Shown here: positions 1 through 8,303 of the stretch, piece by piece | Layout: each line of letters opens with the position of its first letter | How positions within the stretch are numbered: position 1 is the first letter of the stretch | Source: Vibrio mangrovi | GTDB taxonomy: Bacteria; Pseudomonadota; Gammaproteobacteria; Enterobacterales; Vibrionaceae | Reading direction: 5' to 3' | Length of the DNA stretch: 64,000 bases | NCBI RefSeq assembly: GCF_024346955.1 | Contig: NZ_AP024884.1 | Coordinates: forward strand, 62,001-126,000 | Translations under genes and position numbers: made by a program | Notes under the pieces: generated by a model | What the model was told of the DNA's origin: nothing | Database searches by the model: none | Seen by the model: the letters and a program-made list of their open reading frames with translations, nothing else

Positions 1-1
1 A

Positions 2-790
2 CATGAAGTTGATCTGCTGCTAAGAGAAGGCGAAAAACTGGCACCGATCATGGCAAATACCCGGGTTTTACGGGCGTATGCTGGTGTCCGACCGTTAGTT
101 TCTGTCGATGATGATGGCAGCGGGCGCAATATCAGCCGGGGAATTGTCCTGCTGGATCATGAAAAGCGCGATGGTCTTAAAGGGCTCACCACGATTACCG
201 GCGGCAAGCTGATGACCTATCGTCTGATGGCCGAATGGGCAACCGATACAGTTGCCCGGAAACTAGGCAATGAAAAACCGTGTGAAACCCATACCCAGCC
301 ACTTCCCGGAGCAAATGACGTTCCGAAAGCAGTCAGGAAAACAGCCAGTATTGCCAAACCGGTTTATGAATCTGCGATATACCGTCATGGAGAACGGGCC
401 GGACAGTTTTTAGCCGACAACCCGGAAAGTCAGTCAATTGTCTGTGAATGTGAAATGGTGACTGCCGGAGAAATCGAGTATGCCATCAAGCAGCTTGATG
501 TGAAGAACCTGATTGATTTGCGGCGCCGGACCCGGTTGGGAATGGGACCGTGTCAGGGTGAATTATGCAGCTATCGGGCCGCAGCTCTGTTTTCGGAATA
601 TGCAGGCATGGACGGCTGTGAATCCAGCTCTTTACTGACCGATTTTCTTGAAGAACGCTGGAAAGGGATCAAACCTATTTTCTGGGGCGATGCCTTACGG
701 GAAGCTGAATTCAGTTACTGGATCTATCAGGGGTTGCTGGGGGCGGGAGATATTCCCGCCAATCAGTCCCGGCAGGAGGACAACGAATGA
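2..790 (+). CDS. glpA: Anaerobic glycerol-3-phosphate dehydrogenase subunit A, C-terminal part (cut by window edge)
   Basis: The reading frame is open from base 2, so the start lies outside the window. GlpA is the FAD-containing catalytic subunit that oxidises sn-glycerol 3-phosphate to dihydroxyacetone phosphate under anaerobiosis and passes electrons through GlpB and GlpC to the quinone pool. The visible part has the end of the DAO-type oxidoreductase fold (motif ITGGKLMTYR) followed by a BFD-like [2Fe-2S] domain with CEC and GPCQGELC cysteine pairs, as in E. coli GlpA. Its stop codon overlaps the start of the next gene (ATGATG), so glpA and glpB are probably translationally coupled. The identification rests on the motif pattern plus the following glpB and glpC. 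Confidence 0.93.
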   Translation, partial: HEVDLLLREGEKLAPIMANTRVLRAYAGVRPLVSVDDDGSGRNISRGIVLLDHEKRDGLKGLTTITGGKLMTYRLMAEWATDTVARKLGNEKPCETHTQPLPGANDVPKAVRKTASIAKPVYESAIYRHGERAGQFLADNPESQSIVCECEMVTAGEIEYAIKQLDVKNLIDLRRRTRLGMGPCQGELCSYRAAALFSEYAGMDGCESSSLLTDFLEERWKGIKPIFWGDALREAEFSYWIYQGLLGAGDIPANQSRQEDNE

Positions 791-2142
791 TGCATTATGA
801 TATTGCTGTGATTGGTGGCGGTATTGCCGGATACTGTGCGGCTATCCGGAGTCAGCAGGCCGGGAAGAGAACCGTTCTGATTAGTCAGGGACAGAGTGCA
901 CTTCATTTTTCATCGGGATCGATTGATGTTTTAGGACGCCTGCCATCCGGTGAAATTGTCGATTATCCTCTTGAGGCGATTTCTTTATTACAAGACAACG
1001 AATCACCGGAACCGGAATTACAGGGACAGACAGCGCAGTATTTGCCAGAGAAACATCCGTATAGCAAGGTCGGTCGCTCATCTCTGGAGAAAAGTCTGAG
1101 GTGGTTTACTGACATGCTGGCTGCGGAAGTGCCGTTATCTCATCAGGCCGATAGTGCGAATCACTGGCGTATTACACCTTTTGGCACGCTGAAATCGACC
1201 TGGTTGTCCCAGCCACATGTGTATCAGCATCGTTCGGCTGCCGGATTTCGTGAGATTGTCGTGATTGCTTTGGCTGGATATCGTGACTTTCAGCCACGCA
1301 CACTGAAGGATAATTTAACCCGGCTGGCTGATTTTTCCGGGATTCCGGTCAGGATTGCCCAGATCCATATTCCCGGATTCGAAGGATACCGGCGTAATCC
1401 CTGTGAGCTACGTTCGATTGATATTGCTCACCTGTTGCAACAGGAGTCGGCGTGGCTGGCATTCTGTGACCAACTGACACATATGACCCACAAGGATGAT
1501 CTGGTGATATTACCGGCAGTGATCGGAAATGGTGATGGTCTGAAGTTACTGGAGCGTTTACAGCAGGCCACACATCGTCACTTTCATGAAGTACCAACCA
1601 TGCCACCTTCATTGATGGGAATTCGTCTTGAAGAGGCGTTACACCGGATTTTCCGTCAGGCAGGTGGTATTCACCTGAAAGGTGATCAGGTTCTCGAAGG
1701 TCATTTTGACGGGCATCGATTAACCGAAATTTATACCCGTAATCTGCCGGACATACCGATCCGGGCCGGACAATATATCATGGCAACCGGCAGTTATTTC
1801 AGTCAGGGACTTCGGGCATCACGGCAGTCGGTCAGGGAACCGGTTTTTGATCTGGATATTTCTCAGGCATCACAGCGGACTCAGTGGGGAGAACGTGATT
1901 TTTTCTCCCGTCAGCCTCATCCATTCATGACATTTGGCGTTTCAACCAATAAGCATCTGAATCCAAGTTATCATGGTAAAACAATTGAAAATCTTTATTG
2001 CTGTGGTGCGATGCTTGCCGGGTATGATCCGGTTTTCGAAGGAAGTGGTGGTGGTGTTGCGATTGCGACCGCATATCATGCAGTTGAACAGTGTCTTACG
2101 GGTGACATTTGGGCGGATACCCGGCAGGAGGTCGTTTTATGA
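787..2142 (+). CDS. glpB: Anaerobic glycerol-3-phosphate dehydrogenase subunit B
   Basis: GlpB is the flavoprotein subunit that binds GlpA and relays electrons to GlpC. The protein is 451 aa, slightly longer than the roughly 420 aa of the E. coli enzyme. It begins with a Rossmann dinucleotide-binding motif (IAVIGGGIAGYCAA, residues about 6-19) and ends with a GSGGG-containing FAD-dependent C-terminus. It starts inside the glpA stop codon and ends in an ATGA overlap with glpC, so the three genes form one tightly packed operon. No promoter lies inside the operon; the controlling region is outside the window. Confidence 0.93.
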   Translation: MMHYDIAVIGGGIAGYCAAIRSQQAGKRTVLISQGQSALHFSSGSIDVLGRLPSGEIVDYPLEAISLLQDNESPEPELQGQTAQYLPEKHPYSKVGRSSLEKSLRWFTDMLAAEVPLSHQADSANHWRITPFGTLKSTWLSQPHVYQHRSAAGFREIVVIALAGYRDFQPRTLKDNLTRLADFSGIPVRIAQIHIPGFEGYRRNPCELRSIDIAHLLQQESAWLAFCDQLTHMTHKDDLVILPAVIGNGDGLKLLERLQQATHRHFHEVPTMPPSLMGIRLEEALHRIFRQAGGIHLKGDQVLEGHFDGHRLTEIYTRNLPDIPIRAGQYIMATGSYFSQGLRASRQSVREPVFDLDISQASQRTQWGERDFFSRQPHPFMTFGVSTNKHLNPSYHGKTIENLYCCGAMLAGYDPVFEGSGGGVAIATAYHAVEQCLTGDIWADTRQEVVL

Positions 2143-3365
2143 ATCGTTCTTTTACCCGGTTTGCACCGCAGAATACCTCATTTGATCAGTGTATCAAATG
2201 TACCGTATGTACGGCTTACTGCCCGGTTTCGAAGGCGAATCCCGATTATCCGGGACCAAAACAGTGCGGACCGGATGGTGAACGCCTGCGGATCAAAAAT
2301 CCGGCCTATTATGATGAAGCACTGAAATACTGTACCAATTGTAAGCGGTGTGAAACGGCGTGCCCTTCCGGAGTCAAAATCGGCGATATGATTGCCGTTG
2401 CCCGTGGTAAATACGGGCAGGAGCCGATGAACCCCAAACGGATACGTGATTATGTTCTGAGTCATACGGATCTGTTCGGTACACTGGCATCTCCTCTTGC
2501 TCCTGTTATCAATGCGACGACATCTTTGCCACTCGTCAAAAAAGCAATGCATCAGACGATCGGTGTTCATCAGCATAAATCATTGCCCAAATATTCACAT
2601 GGCACATTCAGACGGTGGTTCCGGCAACACTGTACCCGTCAGCCACTGTATCAGAATCAGGTGACGTATTTTCACGGATGCTATGTGAACTATAACCATC
2701 CACAACTGGGGAAAGACTTTGTCAAAGTCATGAATGCGATGAATATTGGTGTTCGCTTGCTGGAACATGAGAAATGTTGTGGTGTTCCTTTGATTGCGAA
2801 TGGATTTCATCAGAAAGCACGTAAAAATGCTCAAGAGAATATGAAGTCGATCGAAGCTGCTGTACGAAATTATCAGACAGCCATTCTTTCCACATCATCG
2901 ACCTGTTCTTTCACGCTGCAACAGGAATATCCACATGTACTGGGCGTCGACAACAGTCAGGTTGCCGACAAGATTGAATATGTGACCCGATTTTTACTCA
3001 AAGCATTTATGAATGGGCAGAAGCCCAGAATGAAGCCACTGAATATGAAAGTGGTTTATCATACACCCTGCCATCTGGAACGAAGCGGACAGGCCATATT
3101 TACGATTGAGTTATTGAAAATGATTCCGGGTGTGGAGCTGATTGTTCTGGACAGCGAATGTTGCGGCCTTGCCGGAACCTATGGTTTTAAGGCAGAAAAT
3201 TATCAGGTATCGATGAAAATCGGTGCTCATTTATTTGAGTCGATTGATGCATCCGGAGCGGATATTGTTGTTACCGACTGTGAAACCTGTAAGTGGCAGA
3301 TCGAGGAAAACACCCGGCTTGAAGCAATACATCCGGTTAGTTTACTGGCAATGGCGGTGCAATGA
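2139..3365 (+). CDS. glpC: Anaerobic glycerol-3-phosphate dehydrogenase iron-sulfur subunit C
   Basis: GlpC anchors the GlpAB dimer to the membrane and transfers electrons to menaquinone. The protein has two ferredoxin-type [4Fe-4S] motifs near the N-terminus (CIKCTVCTAYCP and CTNCKRCETACP, residues about 19-80) and two CCG heterodisulfide-reductase-like domains (HGCYVNY..EKCCG and HTPCHL..SECCG). The start is ATG 2139, because it overlaps the glpB stop as ATGA and is preceded by a strong AGGAGG at about 2126-2131; an in-frame upstream start near 2109 would invade glpB. Length is 408 aa, normal for the family. It is the last gene of the glpABC operon. Confidence 0.95.
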   Translation: MNRSFTRFAPQNTSFDQCIKCTVCTAYCPVSKANPDYPGPKQCGPDGERLRIKNPAYYDEALKYCTNCKRCETACPSGVKIGDMIAVARGKYGQEPMNPKRIRDYVLSHTDLFGTLASPLAPVINATTSLPLVKKAMHQTIGVHQHKSLPKYSHGTFRRWFRQHCTRQPLYQNQVTYFHGCYVNYNHPQLGKDFVKVMNAMNIGVRLLEHEKCCGVPLIANGFHQKARKNAQENMKSIEAAVRNYQTAILSTSSTCSFTLQQEYPHVLGVDNSQVADKIEYVTRFLLKAFMNGQKPRMKPLNMKVVYHTPCHLERSGQAIFTIELLKMIPGVELIVLDSECCGLAGTYGFKAENYQVSMKIGAHLFESIDASGADIVVTDCETCKWQIEENTRLEAIHPVSLLAMAVQ

Positions 3366-3374
3366 AAAACAGAT

Positions 3375-3408
3375 ATACCCAAATTATCTCAAGCTGGAGT
3401 TTCAGAGA
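3375..3408 (+). repeat. Putative interspersed repeat, copy 1 (downstream of glpC)
   Basis: This segment starts ATACCCAA and ends TTCAGAG. It aligns over about 34 bases with 59107-59140 (ATACCCAA, then CTCAA, then TTCAGAG in the same spacing), at roughly two-thirds identity by eye. Both copies are intergenic. Extragenic repeats that begin with ATACCC are common in enteric and vibrio genomes, so a dispersed repeat family is a reasonable inference; the two-copy sample here is small. Confidence 0.35.
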
Positions 3409-3472
3409 GAATCACTGGGTTCAGAGGCAAAGCAGACATTCGAGTCATAGCCATTCTATGGCGAAATATAAG

Positions 3473-3520
3473 ACGAGGGAGCATAGCTCCCTCGTAACTT
3501 AGGCCGGGCCTGAAAGCCCG
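3473..3520. terminator. Tandem hairpins between convergent glpC and small periplasmic gene
   Basis: A perfect 10-bp inverted repeat ACGAGGGAGC/GCTCCCTCGT with a 3-base loop spans 3473-3495. It is followed by a second hairpin CGGGC/GCCCG at 3505-3520. There is no T-run, so these are not textbook intrinsic terminators. Their location between two convergent transcription units fits transcript ends or mRNA stabilising structures. Confidence 0.45.
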
Positions 3521-3542
3521 ATATGGACAGAATCCGGTTTGA

Positions 3543-3869
3543 TTAGTGCTGTACAGCAATAAAGCGGTTCGTTGTAATTGAGTTACCGCTTGGATCTTCA
3601 ACACTGATTTTGAAGCTGCGTGAATGGTTTTCATTGTTTTTCACAATCACGGTACCGTGGTCAGAAGTCATCAATGTCTGATGCTGACTTCCTCCCTGAA
3701 TTTCAACAGGAACCTGACCGACCGGTTGTCCGTTATCTGTGATTTTGACAATCGCTTCATCAGAAAATGTATAAACACTCATTTTATACTGTGATTCAGA
3801 TGCGAATACATTTGCTGAAAGTAGTGTTGCAATTGCAGTGACAGAAGCTAATGACAGTAGTTTTTTCAT
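3543..3869 (-). CDS. Small secreted protein of unknown function
   Basis: I do not recognise a named family. The 108-aa product has a clear Sec signal peptide (MKKLLSLASVTAIATLL, then small residues ending NVFA), so the roughly 85-aa mature part is probably periplasmic. The mature sequence is rich in beta-prone residues (YKMSVYTFSDEAIVKITDNG; a VPVEIQGG turn; TVIVKNN), which suggests one small beta-sandwich like those of carboxypeptidase-regulatory or Ig-like folds. There are no cysteines in the mature part. ATG 3869 is the preferred start because it gives a canonical signal peptide; an upstream in-frame start at 3881 would add four residues. The gene stands alone, convergent with glpC. Confidence 0.75.
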   Translation of the reverse strand: MKKLLSLASVTAIATLLSANVFASESQYKMSVYTFSDEAIVKITDNGQPVGQVPVEIQGGSQHQTLMTSDHGTVIVKNNENHSRSFKISVEDPSGNSITTNRFIAVQH

Positions 3870-4062
3870 AATCTCACCCATGTTTGTTTTTGGTTGTACT
3901 TGTTTTGTCGAAAGAGATTATGCGTTGAAATAAATGTGACTTCGATAACAAAAATTCGTTTGTTACTTTCTAATTTTTTGAATCTAGTCACATCTGATAT
4001 GTATTCGTTAGAATTTATAGTGTTGACTTATACTTGATTGTGGTGTATGGGTTAATTTCGGG

Positions 4063-5070
4063 TTAAGGAGATGCCGGCGCTGCAACGGATTCTCTTTCTA
4101 CGATTTCACCGACAAACACAGCCGACATGTCCACCGGCTCGTTTTCAGCCAGTTTTAGTGCGGTTTGTATCGCACATTCAGTCATCGGTTTGATTGGGAT
4201 TGTGACGCTGGTGAGTGGCGGGTAAGCGTATTTAGCAATTGTTGAGTTATCGATACTGGCAAGAGATTTGTCCTGCGGAATTCGAAAACCGGCATCAAGC
4301 AATGCCTTCTGACTGCCAACAGCCATTTCATCACTACAGGCAAACACTGCGGTAAAGGACGGATTCCGGGAGAGGATTGCATTACATGCCTGATAACCCC
4401 CGTCAAACATATTGTTTCCGGATTCCACCAGTTCTGCGCAATACGCTATCCCGGATTCCTGAAGAGCTTGTCGGTAACCTTTCAGTCTCTCTGCCCCTGT
4501 GTTGGTTGTCAGTTCTCCTGCAACACAGGCAATCTTCCGATGACCTTTCTGAATCAGATAACGTGTCATCATATAGGCCGCTCCCGCCTGATCAAACGTT
4601 ACTCCGGGAAATGCGGTCCGGGAAAATTGCTGGTTGATGGTTACTATCGGGCTGCGGGTTGTCCGGGTCATTTCGTCTAAAGCCGTTTCTGGCATGTTCC
4701 GGCAATACAATACAATGGCGTCACACTGATGATCATTCAGAAGCAGAATTGCACCGTTTTCATGCTGGGGATCATTGTGTCCGTCGGTGACGATCAGTTT
4801 TTTGTTATAGAATCCGGCTGACGTCGCAGCCTGTTTCAGCAGCGCGCCATAGTAGGCACCTTCAAATTCAGGAACGATCAAACCAATGGTGTTGGTTTTT
4901 CTGGTTGCCAGTGCCCGCGCCAGAGAACTGGGACGGTAGTTGAGGTGTTGTATTGCATCAAATACTTTCTGGCGTGTTGCTTCTGTAACTTGTCCGGTCT
5001 CGTTCAGTACTCTGGATACGGTAGCTTTAGATACACCTGCCATCTTACAAACGTCAGAAATTGTTGCCAT
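4063..5070 (-). CDS. LacI/GalR-family transcriptional regulator (first of two)
   Basis: A sugar-responsive repressor of the LacI family, 335 aa. The N-terminus is the hallmark helix-turn-helix plus hinge (MATISDVCKMAGVSKATVSR, then YRPSSLARAL, residues 1-58). It is followed by a type I periplasmic-binding-protein fold beginning TIGLIVPEFEGAYYG. ATG 5070 is chosen because family members start exactly at this MATI motif; an upstream in-frame extension to 5196 has no family support. It lies downstream of the EIIC gene on the same strand, and it is clearly related to the regulator at 7184-8191, with the same length and near-identical DNA-binding helix. The effector is not predictable; a sugar phosphate or disaccharide handled by the adjacent PTS is likely. 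Confidence 0.9.
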   Translation of the reverse strand: MATISDVCKMAGVSKATVSRVLNETGQVTEATRQKVFDAIQHLNYRPSSLARALATRKTNTIGLIVPEFEGAYYGALLKQAATSAGFYNKKLIVTDGHNDPQHENGAILLLNDHQCDAIVLYCRNMPETALDEMTRTTRSPIVTINQQFSRTAFPGVTFDQAGAAYMMTRYLIQKGHRKIACVAGELTTNTGAERLKGYRQALQESGIAYCAELVESGNNMFDGGYQACNAILSRNPSFTAVFACSDEMAVGSQKALLDAGFRIPQDKSLASIDNSTIAKYAYPPLTSVTIPIKPMTECAIQTALKLAENEPVDMSAVFVGEIVERESVAAPASP

Positions 5071-5323
5071 TGAACTTGCCTTATCATGATGTTTTCTACA
5101 TTCGAAAGCCGCCATAACAGCTATTGCTCTGAGACGACGGATGATTTTATGTTGCCCTGTCCGGTGTGATGACAGATAGCCGGGGAAGTGAATCAATGAG
5201 CCATGGTCAATATTCTGAATGACATGGTGCGGAGTCGTCAGAATATACGTGCCACGACGATTGATTCCTGTTCCATGATCGTGTTTTCTGGATTTTTTCC
5301 TATTATCTGAATATTCATGAATC

Positions 5324-5346
5324 GGGAGCTTCCTCTGGAAACTCCC
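5324..5346. other. Imperfect hairpin downstream of the PTS EIIC gene
   Basis: GGGAG-C-TTCC and GGAA-A-CTCCC pair around a 3-base loop with a single mismatch, 16 bases after the EIIC stop codon. There is no T-tract, so this is a weak candidate transcript end for the PTS genes or a stabilising structure. The rest of the 291-base interval 5071-5361 shows no convincing gene. Confidence 0.3.
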
Positions 5347-5361
5347 ACAGTTTGATAGTTG

Positions 5362-6675
5362 TTACTGAGAATTTTGCGCTGTGAGTTCTGATTCAGCGGC
5401 GGCCTCAGCTTCTTCTTGTTGGATGAGCTGCTTTTCATAAATTTTGAAGAATGGATAGTAGATCACCAGATCCAGTACGATCAGTGCAATGACCAGAACG
5501 GCATTACTCAGTTGCCAGCCAGCACCCCAGGATGCTCCGATTGGTGCCGGCGCAGTCCACGGAACCAGAGAAACAACGCCACCAACAAGTCCGCTCCGGG
5601 TAGCAACATAAGCAATCGTGGCATTGACCAACGGTGTAATGACAAACGGCACAAAAAGCGTTGGATTCATCACGATGGGAGAACCGAAAATAATCGGCTC
5701 GTTAATATTAAAGATCGCCGGAACAATGCCCAGACGACCAATCGTACGCAGATGAACTGATTTACTGCGTAAGTACATCAGTACCAGAGCGAAAGTTGCT
5801 CCTGAACCGCCAAGTACGATGAAAAATGACCAGAATGCTTCAATAAATACGTGAGGCAATGGCATTCCGGAGGCTAACGCTTCCTGATTCATGCCCAGAT
5901 TGTAAAGGAAGAAAGGTGCCATGATTCCGGCAACAATGGCTGCACCATGAATTCCGGCAAACCAGAGAATGTGTGCAATAAAGGTTGCCAGCAGGATTGC
6001 CGGGAGAGTATCAGAAGCTGAAATCAGTGGCTTGAAGATAGCCATGATGGCGCCGGGAAGTAACATATCGAACTGGCTTTGCAGGATCAGGTTAGCCGGG
6101 TAGATAGTCAATATAACAAACACAGCCGGAACCAGTAAGTTGAATGACTGACGTATTTTATCCGGAACCTGCTCCGGCATCTTGATACCGATATTGTGTT
6201 CTTTGAGAAAACGGGTTAGTTCAGTGACGTAAATTGCAACAATAATGGTGCTGAAGATCCCTGTACCTCCCAGATAACTGGCAGAAAGTTTGCCATCTTC
6301 CATCGGCGCGGCGATCATCAGAAATGTCATCAGCGACAGCATGGCTGTCGGAAGCGCATCCAATTTATAGCTTTGAGCCAGGTTATAGGCGATACATGTA
6401 CAGATGTAACAAGACATGATCCCCATACTCATGTTGAAAGGTGTCATGATTTCATTGAAATAATCATGCGCGATATGAAGCCACCACTGACCGAATGTGA
6501 ATGTTGTTTCCGCAGAGAAAGGGGGAAAAGCGATCACCAGCAGAAAGGAGCCGACGATCATAAAAGGCATCGCTCCGATAAAGCCGTCCCGAATAGCACA
6601 AACATGACGCTGGGTCGCTAACCTACCGGCAATCGGCGTCAGCGTTCCCTCTAAAAATTGAAAAAGACGATCCAT
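5362..6675 (-). CDS. PTS lactose/cellobiose-family EIIC permease
   Basis: This is a membrane permease of the phosphoenolpyruvate sugar phosphotransferase system, 437 aa, the usual length for ChbC/CelB-type EIIC. It has many hydrophobic segments, the conserved NEPIIFGSPIVMNP motif in the substrate-binding region, and an acidic tail (EEAEAAAESE). ATG 6675 is preferred over an upstream in-frame codon because TTGGAGG sits 5 bases before it. The EIIB gene lies 17 bases upstream. The family transports cellobiose, chitobiose, lactose or related beta-glucosides; the exact sugar cannot be read from sequence. No EIIA and no phospho-glycosidase gene is adjacent. Confidence 0.93.
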   Translation of the reverse strand: MDRLFQFLEGTLTPIAGRLATQRHVCAIRDGFIGAMPFMIVGSFLLVIAFPPFSAETTFTFGQWWLHIAHDYFNEIMTPFNMSMGIMSCYICTCIAYNLAQSYKLDALPTAMLSLMTFLMIAAPMEDGKLSASYLGGTGIFSTIIVAIYVTELTRFLKEHNIGIKMPEQVPDKIRQSFNLLVPAVFVILTIYPANLILQSQFDMLLPGAIMAIFKPLISASDTLPAILLATFIAHILWFAGIHGAAIVAGIMAPFFLYNLGMNQEALASGMPLPHVFIEAFWSFFIVLGGSGATFALVLMYLRSKSVHLRTIGRLGIVPAIFNINEPIIFGSPIVMNPTLFVPFVITPLVNATIAYVATRSGLVGGVVSLVPWTAPAPIGASWGAGWQLSNAVLVIALIVLDLVIYYPFFKIYEKQLIQQEEAEAAAESELTAQNSQ

Positions 6676-6692
6676 ATGAGCCTCCAATTATG

Positions 6693-6998
6693 TTATTGAA
6701 TCATGGCAAGAGCATCAGCAAGGATTTTGTCTCCTTTCATCATGCCGTAGTCCATTGGATCGATGACACTGATCGGTTTGCCTAAGGCATCAGCTTTCAC
6801 TTTGAAATCCGCCAGTTTATATTTAATCTGCGGACCGAGCAGATAACAGTCATATTCTGAATAACAAGATTCGAATTCATCAATACTGACAGCATTGATG
6901 TCCACATCGATAGACTTTGCAGCGGCTGCCTGCTTCATTTTATTGACAACCATACTGGTTGACATACCGGCAGCACAGCAGAGTAAGATTCTGATCAT
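6693..6998 (-). CDS. PTS lactose/cellobiose-family EIIB component
   Basis: This small cytoplasmic phosphocarrier (101 aa) passes phosphate from EIIA to the sugar during EIIC transport. The phosphocysteine motif is plain: LLCCAAGMSTS, with Cys8 aligning with the active cysteine of ChbB (LFCSAGMSTS). There is an AAGGGG ribosome site before ATG 6998. It is co-transcribed with the EIIC gene, 17 bases apart. The short EIIB-EIIC unit probably has its own promoter between the terminator near 7081-7103 and the start codon. Confidence 0.93.
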   Translation of the reverse strand: MIRILLCCAAGMSTSMVVNKMKQAAAAKSIDVDINAVSIDEFESCYSEYDCYLLGPQIKYKLADFKVKADALGKPISVIDPMDYGMMKGDKILADALAMIQ

Positions 6999-7071
6999 TA
7001 TGTTTCCCCTTGTGTCAGTTAAATTGTTTTTATTGTCTGAGACTTACATCTCTTATACTTGGATATCATAA

Positions 7072-7103
7072 GCGAAAATAAAACCGGGCAAAGTAACCGG
7101 TTT
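7072..7103 (-). terminator. Intrinsic terminator after second LacI gene, with a LacI-like palindrome in the stem
   Basis: On the minus strand AAACCGG, a 9-base loop and CCGGTTT form a stem followed by TATTTTCG, a fair intrinsic terminator for the regulator ending at 7184. The stem contains the 8-bp palindrome AACCGGTT (7095-7102) with the central CG that LacI-family operators favour. It lies about 100 bases upstream of the EIIB start, so it could also be an operator. The second role is inference. Confidence 0.55.
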
Positions 7104-7183
7104 CATTTTTTGTTGTTAAATGTGAAGAGAGACGTTTTTTTCAACGTGGTCAAGGTGATGTTCGATAACTGAGTCACAAAAGG

Positions 7184-8191
7184 CTAGGATTCCAAAGGAC
7201 GTGTTGATTCTCTATATTCCAGAGAGCCGTAATATTCAAAATGATGTGGTGAGCATGGGATTTTATTGGTCAGTTTGATCGCCAGATTAGTTGCATCGAT
7301 CGTAAGCTGTTCGATCGGAAGAGAAACCGTGGACAGGCTGGGAATTGAATAAAATGCGGCTGGTTCATTATCAATACCAATCACAGAGACATCCTTGGGA
7401 ACCGAAAGTCCCCGTTCATGTAATGCCCGGATTGCACCCAGTGCCATGTCATCGTTACAAGAGAAAATCGCACTGAATTCTCTTCCCTGATCCAACAGCT
7501 GCATCACAGCAGCATAACCCCAGAAATGGGTACTTTTCCCTTCGATAATCAGTGCTTCATCTACAGGAATTTCTCTTTTGGTGAGGCTGTCACGATAGGC
7601 CTGAAGCCGGAGGAGACCGGTTTGATTGTCCAGTGGAGTTGTCAGGCAGGCGATTTGTCGGTGACCGAGTTCCAGCAGATGTTCTACAGCAAGAGTTCCC
7701 AACTGGTACTGGTCAAAGCTGAAACTAACCAACTGTTGTGCCGATAAAAAGCGGTTCAGAATGACCAGTGGTCTTTGTATCTGATGTTGATAATGAATCA
7801 ACTGTTCTTCACTCAGGTAACGGCTATAGATGATAATGGCATCACAACGCTGGGTAGTCAGTGTATTGATGGCTTCAATTTCTCCGTCTTCACTGTTGTG
7901 GCTTTCCATGACAAACAATTTCTTTTTGGACTTTTGTAGTGTCTGGGCTGTCTGTTTCAGTATTGAACCGAAATAGTGACTATCAAAGTGGGGCAGAATC
8001 AAACCAATGGTATTGGAGGTATTGGTTGCCAGTGCCTGTGCCAGAACGTTGGGCTGGTATCCCAGTGATTTCATGGTCTCAAGGACACGTATCCGGGTTT
8101 TTTCTCTGACTTGGGGACTTCCGTTGATCACACGGGATACGGTTGCTTTGGATACGCCGGCAGCTTTACAGACATCATTGATTGTCGCCAT
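7184..8191 (-). CDS. LacI/GalR-family transcriptional regulator (second of two)
   Basis: The protein is 335 aa with the same architecture as its neighbour at 4063-5070: an N-terminal helix-turn-helix (MATINDVCKAAGVSKATVSR), a hinge (YQPNVLAQAL), then a ligand-binding fold starting TIGLILPHFDSHYFG. The two share most of the DNA-binding recognition helix, suggesting an old duplication and overlapping operators. ATG 8191 is used because it matches the family start; the in-frame extension to 8221 is unsupported. It lies upstream of the EIIB-EIIC pair in the same direction, so it most likely controls that PTS. The substrate is unknown. Confidence 0.9.
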   Translation of the reverse strand: MATINDVCKAAGVSKATVSRVINGSPQVREKTRIRVLETMKSLGYQPNVLAQALATNTSNTIGLILPHFDSHYFGSILKQTAQTLQKSKKKLFVMESHNSEDGEIEAINTLTTQRCDAIIIYSRYLSEEQLIHYQHQIQRPLVILNRFLSAQQLVSFSFDQYQLGTLAVEHLLELGHRQIACLTTPLDNQTGLLRLQAYRDSLTKREIPVDEALIIEGKSTHFWGYAAVMQLLDQGREFSAIFSCNDDMALGAIRALHERGLSVPKDVSVIGIDNEPAAFYSIPSLSTVSLPIEQLTIDATNLAIKLTNKIPCSPHHFEYYGSLEYRESTRPLES

Positions 8192-8258
8192 GTATTCCCT
8201 CAGTTGATACATTTCAGGCACAAAGCGCGATTTTACCTAATTTTCATCTGTGGGAACA

Positions 8259-8290
8259 GATATCATTTCTCCGTCAGGAGAAATGATATC
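8259..8290. other. Perfect 14-bp inverted repeat between LacI gene and FIST receptor gene
   Basis: GATATCATTTCTCC and its exact complement flank a 4-base loop. It starts 14 bases beyond the stop of the minus-strand receptor gene and about 70-100 bases upstream of the LacI gene. The stem is A/T-rich and no T-run follows, so a plain terminator is uncertain; a transcript end or an operator are both possible. Confidence 0.5.
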
Positions 8291-8303
8291 GACAGGAAAT
8301 GGG

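Noticed and set aside
5238..5438. 66-codon minus-strand frame overlapping the end of the EIIC gene
   Set aside because: Overlaps a well-supported permease in another frame and has no features of its own.
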